A stretch of DNA of 56,209 nucleotides from Stutzerimonas stutzeri (GTDB lineage Bacteria; Pseudomonadota; Gammaproteobacteria; Pseudomonadales; Pseudomonadaceae). Numbering within the stretch: the first letter of the stretch is position 1; every line of letters begins with the position of its first letter. Position numbers and translations under genes: made by a program. Below are positions 49,557 through 56,209 of this stretch, piece after piece. The DNA lies in the NCBI RefSeq assembly GCF_024448695.1, contig NZ_JAMOHY010000019.1:1-56209 (forward strand), given 5' to 3'. The notes under the pieces were generated by a model. It was not told where the DNA came from, did not search any database, and saw only the letters and a program-made list of their open reading frames with translations.

Positions 49557-52361
49557 TCAGTTCTCGTCGTCGGTCGGCACTACATCGGGGGGCACATCGC
49601 CACCACCACCAAGCAGTTCGTCTTCACCGGGTTCGATACTGACGACAGGCATTTCCTTTTCCAGCGACTCGTCATCCAGGCTGGCCTCGATGTCTTCAAG
49701 CACCTCCTCTTCGGAAGGCTCCTGAACACGCTCAAGACTGACCAGATGCTCATTCTTGGCCAGCTTGATCAGCGTCACACCCTGGGTATTTCGACCCAGC
49801 GATGACACTTCATCGACGCGGGTGCGCACCAGCGTGCCCTGGTCGGAAATCAGCATGATTTCCTCGCCAGACTGTACCTGCACCGCGCCGACCAGCGGCC
49901 CGTTGCGCTCGCTGGTGACCATGGCGATCACGCCCTGACCACCACGACCACGGCGCGGGAATTCGTCGATCACCGTGCGCTTGCCGTAGCCGTTGAGGCT
50001 GGCGGTGAGAATCTGCGCGTCGGGCTCCGGGATCAGCATGGAGATCAGGCGCTGACCTTCCGGCAAGCGCATGCCACGCACACCGCGTGCGGTACGGCCC
50101 ATGGTGCGCACGTGTTTTTCCTTGAAGCGGATGACCTTGCCGCCATCGGAGAACAGCATGACTTCACGGGCACCATCGGTAATCGCTGCGGCAATCAGGG
50201 TGTCGCCTTCTTCCAGACCGAGCGCGATCAGTCCGACGCTGCGCGGACGACTGAACTGCGACAGCGGCGTCTTTTTCACGGTGCCCTTAGCGGTCGCCAT
50301 GAAGATATAGGTGCCAGTCGGCTCGTCCACCGACTCGTCGGCCTCCTCGCCATCAAGGGACTCTTCCGCCTCTTCACTCTCGCTGATGATTTCCGCATCT
50401 TCGACATCCTCGTCCTCGTGCAGCTGCTGACGCGCCGCCTCGATGTCGATCTGCAGCATCGCGGTGATGCTTTCGCCGTCATCGAGCGGCAGCAGATTTA
50501 CCAGCGGACGACCGCGCGAAGTGCGCGAGGCCTCGGGGATTTCGTAGGTCTTGAGCCAGTAGACCTTGCCCTTGCTGGAAAACAGCAACAGCGTGGCGTG
50601 GCTGTTGGCGACCAACAGATGCTCAACGTAATCCTCTTCCTTGACACCGGTTGCCGCCTTGCCGCGACCACCCCGACGTTGCGCCTGATAGGCCGCCAGA
50701 GGTTGTGACTTGGCGTAGCCACCGTGGGAAATCGTGACAACACGCTCTTCTTCGGTGATCAGGTCGGCCAGCGTCAGATCCAGGCGCGCTTCGAGAATCT
50801 CGGTGCGACGCGCATCGCCGAACTCGGCCTTGACACTTTCCAGTTCCTCGCAGATGACTTCCATCAGGCGCACGGGGTTGGTCAGGATACGAATCAGCTC
50901 ACCGATCTGGGTCAGGATTTCCTGATACTCGCTCAGCAGCTTCTCGTGCTCCAGACCGGTCAGGCGATGCAGGCGCAGATCGAGAATGGCCTGGGCCTGA
51001 TCCGGCGACAGATGGTAGCGGCCGTCGCGCAATCCATACTGCGGATCAAGGTCCTCTGGACGGCAGGTATCGGCACCCGTACGTTCAACCATCGCCTCAA
51101 CCGCGCTGGACTCCCAAGCCGTGGCGATCAGCGCGTCCTTGGCGTCAGCCGGTGTCGGCGAGGCCTTGATCAGGGCGATAACCGGGTCAATGTTGGACAG
51201 TGCAACCGCCTGACCTTCAAGGATATGGCCGCGCTCACGCGCCTTGCGAAGCTCGAACACCGTGCGCCGGGTGACCACTTCACGGCGGTGACGAACGAAG
51301 GCTTCCAGCAGCTCCTTGAGGTTCAGCGTACGCGGCTGGCCATCGACCAGCGCCACCACGTTGATGCCAAACACGCTCTGCAGCTGGGTCTGGGCATAAA
51401 GATTGTTGAGGATGACTTCCGGCACTTCGCCGCGGCGCAGTTCAATAACGACACGCATGCCGTCCTTGTCGGACTCATCGCGCAGCTCGGTGATGCCCTC
51501 GAGCTTCTTCTCTTTCACCAGCTCGGCGATCTTCTCGATCAGCCGCGCCTTGTTCAACTGATACGGCAGTTCGGTGATGACAATTTGCTGGCGACCACCC
51601 ACCTTGTCGATATCTTCGATGGTTGAGCGGGCGCGCATATAGATGCGGCCACGACCGGTGCGGTACGCCTCGATGACACCCGCACGGCCATTGATGATGC
51701 CTGCGGTAGGGAAATCCGGACCGGGAATATAAGCCATCAACTCGTCGATGGTGATATCCGGATTGGCAATCAGCGCCAGGCAACCATCGATGACTTCACC
51801 CAGGTTGTGCGGCGGAATGTTGGTTGCCATGCCCACTGCGATACCGCTGGAACCGTTGACTAGCAGGTTCGGGATCTTGGTCGGCATGACCGCCGGAATC
51901 TGCTCGGTGCCGTCGTAGTTCGGCACCCAGTCCACGGTTTCCTTGTGCAGGTCGGCCAGCAGCTCGTGAGCCAGCTTGGCCATGCGCACTTCGGTGTAAC
52001 GCATGGCTGCGGCGCTGTCGCCGTCCACCGAACCAAAGTTACCCTGGCCATCGACCAGCAGGTAGCGCAGCGAGAACGGCTGAGCCATCCGCACGATGGT
52101 GTCATACACCGCCGAGTCGCCGTGAGGGTGATACTTACCGATCACGTCACCGACCACACGGGCCGATTTCTTGTACGGCTTGTTCCAGTCGTTACCCAGC
52201 TCGCTCATGGCAAAAAGCACACGGCGGTGCACGGGCTTCAAGCCGTCTCGTGCATCCGGCAGCGCCCGTCCGACAATTACGCTCATGGCGTAGTCGAGGT
52301 AGGACTGCTTGAGTTCGTCTTCGATATTGACCGGGAGGATTTCTTTGGCCAGTTCGCCCAT
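49557..52361 (-). CDS. gyrA: DNA gyrase subunit A
   Basis: 934 residues. The breakage-reunion domain includes the quinolone-determining segment [17 protein letters not shown] with Ser and Asp at the E. coli 83 and 87 positions, the quinolone-susceptible state. The catalytic Tyr is in [11 protein letters not shown]. The C-terminal beta-pinwheel has the GyrA box QRRGGRG. An acidic insertion (about 620-680) and an acidic tail lengthen it relative to E. coli, as usual in Pseudomonas. Confidence 0.98.
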   Translation of the reverse strand: MGELAKEILPVNIEDELKQSYLDYAMSVIVGRALPDARDGLKPVHRRVLFAMSELGNDWNKPYKKSARVVGDVIGKYHPHGDSAVYDTIVRMAQPFSLRYLLVDGQGNFGSVDGDSAAAMRYTEVRMAKLAHELLADLHKETVDWVPNYDGTEQIPAVMPTKIPNLLVNGSSGIAVGMATNIPPHNLGEVIDGCLALIANPDITIDELMAYIPGPDFPTAGIINGRAGVIEAYRTGRGRIYMRARSTIEDIDKVGGRQQIVITELPYQLNKARLIEKIAELVKEKKLEGITELRDESDKDGMRVVIELRRGEVPEVILNNLYAQTQLQSVFGINVVALVDGQPRTLNLKELLEAFVRHRREVVTRRTVFELRKARERGHILEGQAVALSNIDPVIALIKASPTPADAKDALIATAWESSAVEAMVERTGADTCRPEDLDPQYGLRDGRYHLSPDQAQAILDLRLHRLTGLEHEKLLSEYQEILTQIGELIRILTNPVRLMEVICEELESVKAEFGDARRTEILEARLDLTLADLITEEERVVTISHGGYAKSQPLAAYQAQRRGGRGKAATGVKEEDYVEHLLVANSHATLLLFSSKGKVYWLKTYEIPEASRTSRGRPLVNLLPLDDGESITAMLQIDIEAARQQLHEDEDVEDAEIISESEEAEESLDGEEADESVDEPTGTYIFMATAKGTVKKTPLSQFSRPRSVGLIALGLEEGDTLIAAAITDGAREVMLFSDGGKVIRFKEKHVRTMGRTARGVRGMRLPEGQRLISMLIPEPDAQILTASLNGYGKRTVIDEFPRRGRGGQGVIAMVTSERNGPLVGAVQVQSGEEIMLISDQGTLVRTRVDEVSSLGRNTQGVTLIKLAKNEHLVSLERVQEPSEEEVLEDIEASLDDESLEKEMPVVSIEPGEDELLGGGGDVPPDVVPTDDEN

Positions 52362-52515
52362 GGAAGCCTGGTTCCTTATAGTCAGCAGGGTCCTGCGATT
52401 AAGCGCGGAATGTTATCACAAGGTGGCAAGCCGCTGGAGACTGGAGACCTTGCGAAGAAAGTCCCACCAATGCTCGTCGTAAAGCCTTCCAGCTGCCTGC
52501 CTGTCTTCTTGCCTG

Positions 52516-53592
52516 CTAATGCAGCCGCTTACGACTCATCAACGCCTCGATCTTCGCCGCATTGGGACGTTCGACGATGCCTTTTTCAGTCACGATCACA
52601 TCGATCAGATCGGCTGGCGTCACGTCGAAGGCTGGGTTGAACGCCTCGACATCCGCAGCGAAACGCTGGCCGTTGAGCGTCAGCAACTCACTGCCGACCT
52701 GCTCATCAATAACAATGTCCTCCCCGCTTTCCAGCGCCAGGTCGATGACCATGCTCGGCGCCACCACCATAAAGCGCGTCCCGTGATGCATGGCGAGAAC
52801 GGACAGCTGATAGGTTCCGATCCTGCCGAGGATGTCGCCATTGGCAGCGATCCGCTCCGCCCGGACAATGACCCAGGTGATGCCGCGGGTCTTCATCAGA
52901 TGTGCCGCGCAGGAATCGACATTCAACGTCACCGGCACACCCTCGGCATCCAGCTCCCAGGCCGCCAAACGGGCACCCTGCAGGCCTGGCCTGGTTTCAT
53001 CGACATAGACACGCTCGACCAGCCCTTCCAGATGCGCGGCACGAATCACGCCAAGCGCCGTGCCGAACCCACCCGTGCTCAACGCACCGCTGCTGCAATG
53101 GGTCAGCAGGTTCTGCAGGTTGCCCTGGTGGCTGCGGATATATTCGACACCCAATTGAGCCATGCCAAGGTTGATTTCACGATCACTGGCCAGTATGGAT
53201 GCTGCTTGCTCCTCGGCGACGGCATAAGGATCTTCGCCGGGCTTGAGGCGTTCCAGTCGCTCGCGCATCCGACTCAGCGCACCACTGGGACCGACCGCCG
53301 CCGGGCACACAGCAGCCAGCATCTGGAAATCCTCTTCCAGCGCCGCACGCCAATCGCTGCTTTCGGCAAGCCGCGCGCGCAAGCCCAGAACCAGCCCATA
53401 GGCGGCACTGATTCCAATTGCCGCCGCACCACGCACCACGCCCTCATCAATGGCGGTTGCAACAGCTGCTGCGCAATCACAGTGGCGCCACACCTCGGCC
53501 AGCGGCAACCGACGCTGATCGATCAGGCTCAACTGCCCGTCACGCCATTCGATGGCTTTCACCTTTTCGGCGCTCAGCAAACGCTCGCGCAT
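52516..53592 (-). CDS. mtnA: methylthioribose-1-phosphate isomerase homologue with degenerate active site
   Basis: 358 residues from the ATG at 53592, full length. MtnA isomerises methylthioribose-1-phosphate in methionine salvage using Cys160 and Asp240 (B. subtilis numbering). Here Cys166 remains (THCSSGAL), but the usual G-[AC]-D-R-[IV] reads R244-A-E246-R-I, so Glu replaces the catalytic Asp. Other conserved pieces are altered: RGAPAIG is RGAAAIG, the NLFWA segment is GPSGA (101-105), THCN is THCS, NGDVANKIGT is [10 protein letters not shown]. Position upstream of gyrA is that of P. aeruginosa mtnA. It is probably impaired or repurposed. Confidence 0.87.
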   Translation of the reverse strand: MRERLLSAEKVKAIEWRDGQLSLIDQRRLPLAEVWRHCDCAAAVATAIDEGVVRGAAAIGISAAYGLVLGLRARLAESSDWRAALEEDFQMLAAVCPAAVGPSGALSRMRERLERLKPGEDPYAVAEEQAASILASDREINLGMAQLGVEYIRSHQGNLQNLLTHCSSGALSTGGFGTALGVIRAAHLEGLVERVYVDETRPGLQGARLAAWELDAEGVPVTLNVDSCAAHLMKTRGITWVIVRAERIAANGDILGRIGTYQLSVLAMHHGTRFMVVAPSMVIDLALESGEDIVIDEQVGSELLTLNGQRFAADVEAFNPAFDVTPADLIDVIVTEKGIVERPNAAKIEALMSRKRLH

Positions 53593-53965
53593 GACCAGAC
53601 TTCTTTTCAAAATGGCGTCCTGACGATCGGGAGTGGAAGCGGCCAGCCGCCTGGAATATGCGAACCGCACAGAAAAGCCCGACCATTTGCGAGCCGGGCT
53701 TGTGCATTTCGAGAAATGAGGGCGCGTGACTCGAGATTCACACGCCAGACAGGCGGCGAATCCTAATCGACTGATTTTCCGGGCACAAGGAAAGCCAGCA
53801 TTAAGCAGCCACCTCAGCACTGCCAAAGGCGAACCGCACCTGGTCAGGATAAACCGGCGAGTGCTCCCGAGCCGCTAACGGTCCGTGTGATAGACCCAAC
53901 ACGAATCGAACCCGGTAAACTCATCCTCACCTTTTACCTCTACGACATCGGATCGCAACGCCCGA
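53593..53965. other. 373-nt gap between mtnA and dusA
   Basis: The gap separates divergent genes. It holds a 7-bp hairpin (AAGCCCG at 53675-53681, CGGGCTT at 53695-53701) that on the minus strand is followed by TTTTC, like an intrinsic terminator for a transcript coming from 53702-53965. No convincing frame or tRNA lies there. The MTA-deaminase gene that follows mtnA in P. aeruginosa is absent, so this may be a rearrangement junction. Confidence 0.5.
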
Positions 53966-55018
53966 ATGACCGCACTCGCTAACACCATGGCAGCCCGCGA
54001 TGCCGGAGCCCCCACGCCACAAGCCTCACAGCCGGCAATCCCGCGCCCTGAGCTGAGCCGCCGCTTCAGCGTCGCGCCCATGATGGATTGGACGGACAGG
54101 CATTGCCGCTTCTTCCTGCGCCAGCTTTCTCGCCACGCCCTGCTCTATACCGAGATGGTCACCACTGGCGCGCTGATGCATGGCGATGCGGCGCGCTATC
54201 TGGGCCACGACGAAGTCGAACATCCGCTGGCTTTGCAGCTCGGCGGCAGTGTGCCGACTGACCTTGCAGCCTGCGCGAAGATGGCCGAGACCGCCGGCTA
54301 CGATGAGGTGAATCTGAATGTCGGCTGCCCCAGCGACCGCGTGCAGAACAACATGATCGGCGCCTGTCTGATGGCACATCCGGCGTTGGTAGCCGATTGC
54401 GTGAAGGCCATGCGCGATACGGTGGGAATCGAAGTGACGGTCAAGCACCGCATCGGTATCAATGGACGCGACAGTTACGCCGAGCTGTGTGATTTTGTCG
54501 GCCAGGTAGCCGAGGCTGGTTGCCGCAGTTTTACCGTACATGCACGAATCGCCATTCTCGAAGGCCTGTCCCCCAAGGAAAATCGTGATGTACCGCCCTT
54601 GCGTTACGAAATCGCTGCACAATTGAAGGAGGATTTTCCGCATTTGGAGATCATCCTCAATGGCGGTATCAAGACCCTGGACGAGTGCGAGGCCCACCTA
54701 CAGCGCTTCGATGGCGTGATGCTCGGTCGCGAGGCTTATCACAACCCCTATCTGCTGGCCCAGGTGGACGCCCGGCTGTTCGGCAGCACCGAGCCGATCA
54801 TCAGCCGCGCAGAGGCGCTGGCCCGGATGCGGCCTTATATTCAGCAGCACCTGCAAGCCGGCGGCGCAATGCACCACATTACTCGACACATGCTCGGGCT
54901 GGGTCAGGGTTTCCCGGGTGCGCGGCGTTTCCGGCAATTGCTTTCGGTTGATATCCATAAGTGCAAAGATCCGCTGGCGCTGCTTGATCAGGCGGGTAGC
55001 CTGCTGGAAGGACGCTAA
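53966..55018 (+). CDS. dusA: tRNA-dihydrouridine(20/20a) synthase
   Basis: 350 residues. It uses FMN and NADPH to reduce uridine 20/20a of tRNA. FMN-binding segments APMMDWTDRHCR and LNGGIKTLDE and the catalytic Cys121 (NVGCPSDRVQ) are present. DusA-specific pieces GLSPKENRDVPPL and RHMLGLGQGFPGARRFRQ identify the subgroup. The start is uncertain: ATG codons at 53966 and 53987 both lack a strong ribosome binding site, and the domain proper starts near residue 33. tal follows, as in P. aeruginosa. Confidence 0.94.
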   Translation: MTALANTMAARDAGAPTPQASQPAIPRPELSRRFSVAPMMDWTDRHCRFFLRQLSRHALLYTEMVTTGALMHGDAARYLGHDEVEHPLALQLGGSVPTDLAACAKMAETAGYDEVNLNVGCPSDRVQNNMIGACLMAHPALVADCVKAMRDTVGIEVTVKHRIGINGRDSYAELCDFVGQVAEAGCRSFTVHARIAILEGLSPKENRDVPPLRYEIAAQLKEDFPHLEIILNGGIKTLDECEAHLQRFDGVMLGREAYHNPYLLAQVDARLFGSTEPIISRAEALARMRPYIQQHLQAGGAMHHITRHMLGLGQGFPGARRFRQLLSVDIHKCKDPLALLDQAGSLLEGR

Positions 55019-55149
55019 CAGGCGTCACAAAACATGCGTAACTGAAGAAGGAACACGCGGGAACCTTTCCGATCCAATTGATGCCCGCCCGGCCCCTTGC
55101 TTGTCAGCAGCGGAGTTGGGTCATGACATTCAAAAGACAGAGCGCCCAC

Positions 55150-56076
55150 ATGACATCCAAGCTCGAACAACTCAAGCAGTTCACCACTGTCGTCGCGGAT
55201 ACCGGCGATATCGATGCCATCGCCAACCTGCAACCGGTAGATGCCACCACCAACCCGTCGCTGCTGCTCAAGGCCGCCGCCCTGCCCCGCTACGCCGACC
55301 ATCTGCAGGCAGCAATGTCACGCTGCGGCGGTGATATCGGACTGGGTTGCGACCTCTTTGCGGTAGCGGTCGGCGGCGAAATTCTCAAGCTGATTCCCGG
55401 ACGCATCTCGACGGAGGTCGATGCACGGCTTTCCTTCGACACCCAGGCGATGGTGCAGCGCGGCGAACGTCTGATCGCTCTTTATGAGCAGGCTGGCGTA
55501 TCCCGCGAGCGCGTGCTGATCAAACTGGCGTCGACCTGGGAAGGCATCCGCGCAGGCGAGCAGCTGGAAAAGGCCGGTATCCAGACCAACCTGACGCTGC
55601 TGTTTTCCTTCACTCAGGCCGTCGCCTGCGCAGAAGCTGGCGTATTCCTGATTTCACCTTTCGTGGGACGCATCTACGACTGGTACAAGAAGCACGAAGG
55701 CCGCGACTACCAAGGCACTGAAGATCCTGGTGTGCAGTCGGTGAGCCGCATCTATGACTACTACAAGGCCCACGGTTACAAGACAGTGGTGATGGGTGCG
55801 AGCTTTCGCAACATCGGCCAGATCGAGGCGCTGGCAGGCTGTGATCGCCTGACCATCAGTCCCGATTTGCTTAGCCAGCTGGCCCAGGCAGAAGGCCTGC
55901 TGGAGCGTCGACTGGAGCCGGGCCGCGCATCCGAGCCACGTCTGGACATGGATGAAAAGGCGTTCCGCTGGGGCCTGAATGAAGATGCCATGGCGACGGA
56001 AAAACTGGCCGAGGGGATTCGCCAGTTCGCGCGAGATCAGGAAAAGCTGGAAGCCCTGCTACAGGCCAAACGCTGA
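55150..56076 (+). CDS. tal: transaldolase
   Basis: 308 residues from the ATG at 55150 ([20 protein letters not shown]); an in-frame ATG 27 nt upstream is possible. It transfers dihydroxyacetone units in the pentose phosphate pathway. DATTNPSLL (31-39), the Schiff-base Lys125 ([11 protein letters not shown]) and [13 protein letters not shown] are intact, which is transaldolase type 1. Confidence 0.97.
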   Translation: MTSKLEQLKQFTTVVADTGDIDAIANLQPVDATTNPSLLLKAAALPRYADHLQAAMSRCGGDIGLGCDLFAVAVGGEILKLIPGRISTEVDARLSFDTQAMVQRGERLIALYEQAGVSRERVLIKLASTWEGIRAGEQLEKAGIQTNLTLLFSFTQAVACAEAGVFLISPFVGRIYDWYKKHEGRDYQGTEDPGVQSVSRIYDYYKAHGYKTVVMGASFRNIGQIEALAGCDRLTISPDLLSQLAQAEGLLERRLEPGRASEPRLDMDEKAFRWGLNEDAMATEKLAEGIRQFARDQEKLEALLQAKR

Positions 56077-56082
56077 TGACAG

Positions 56083-56209
56083 CAGGCCGTTGAAAAACGT
56101 AGGCGAGGCAGGCAAGACAAGGCAAAAACAGGCGAGAAACGTAGCACAGCGAAGTAACAGCCGCAGGCTGGCCGAGGGTGAGCGCAGCGAATCAAGCGCA
56201 GTTTAGTGG
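56083..56209. repeat. Pseudomonas intergenic repetitive element, truncated by window edge
   Basis: The stretch opens with CAGGCCGTTGAAAAACG and continues with TAGGCGAGGCAGGCAAGACA, AACAGCCGCAGGCTGGCCGA and GGTGAGCGCAGCGAATCA. I recall near-identical sequences scattered in intergenic positions of Pseudomonas chromosomes, usually ending in the complement of GGCCGTTGAAAAA. The expected right end lies outside the window. It does not appear to encode protein. Confidence 0.6.

Noticed and set aside
48347..49642. Long open frame (431 codons) opposite serC
   Set aside because: A shadow of high-GC codon bias; serC motifs and the operon overlaps decide the strand.
52519..53766. 415-codon frame opposite mtnA
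   Set aside because: MtnA is recognisable over its full length on the minus strand; the antisense frame shows no domain.
53920..53960. T-loop-like sequence (GGTTCGATTC on the minus strand) suggesting a tRNA
   Set aside because: Flanking bases do not form a 5-bp T-stem and no acceptor, D or anticodon arms can be drawn.

Overview
This 56.2 kb window is a chromosomal segment of a Pseudomonas-type gammaproteobacterium (Pseudomonadaceae). Evidence: a cbb3 oxidase accessory cluster next to hemN-anr-apt, the serC-pheA-hisC2-tyrA/aroA-cmk-rpsA supra-operon beside gyrA, an aroC-MFS neighbourhood, a TtgV-type regulator with an RND pump, and high-GC Pseudomonas codon use. The species cannot be fixed from sequence alone. 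No rRNA, tRNA, prophage, insertion sequence or CRISPR array was found.

Layout. (1) 1-6718, plus strand: end of ccoO, then ccoQ, ccoP, ccoG, ccoH, ccoI, ccoS and a SafE-type membrane protein; these build and assemble the high-affinity cbb3 oxidase. (2) 6785-11287: nadE (minus), then hemN behind a near-perfect Anr box, anr, apt and a SCO-type copper chaperone. This is the anaerobic and respiratory regulation block. (3) 11284-18596: IclR-type repressor divergent from a three-gene RND pump, then a PagL-type lipid A deacylase. (4) 18639-21936, minus: ABC transporter of the nitrate/sulfonate/taurine type with a second small binding protein. (5) 22131-29801: recR, ybaB, dnaX, pdxB, a MATE exporter, a TauE/SafE protein and a divergent LysR regulator. 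(6) 29875-39870: an RraB-like protein, a speE homologue, three small proteins, an mtnD homologue, an MFS transporter, aroC, a hypothetical protein, prmB, an isochorismatase-fold protein, Smr protein and folE. (7) 39982-41190: GST and a divergent MarR regulator. (8) 41283-53592, minus: rpsA, cmk, tyrA-aroA, hisC2, pheA, serC, gyrA and an mtnA homologue. (9) 53966-56209: dusA, tal and a repetitive element cut by the window edge.

The most unusual signal concerns spermidine synthesis and methylthioadenosine (MTA) salvage. Three full-length homologues each lack residues that are near-invariant in their family: SpeE has Glu155/His158 in place of the two active-site Asp; acireductone dioxygenase MtnD has Cys97/Leu99/Gln103 in place of three of the four metal ligands; methylthioribose-1-phosphate isomerase MtnA has Glu246 in place of the catalytic Asp and several other broken motifs. 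mtnB and mtnC, which sit beside mtnD in P. aeruginosa, are missing from the corresponding place. Neighbouring housekeeping enzymes keep their motifs. This points to pathway-wide loss of constraint or to repurposing of the set. Two unrelated enzymes, HemN and the isochorismatase-fold protein, also carry unexpected substitutions at motif cysteines.
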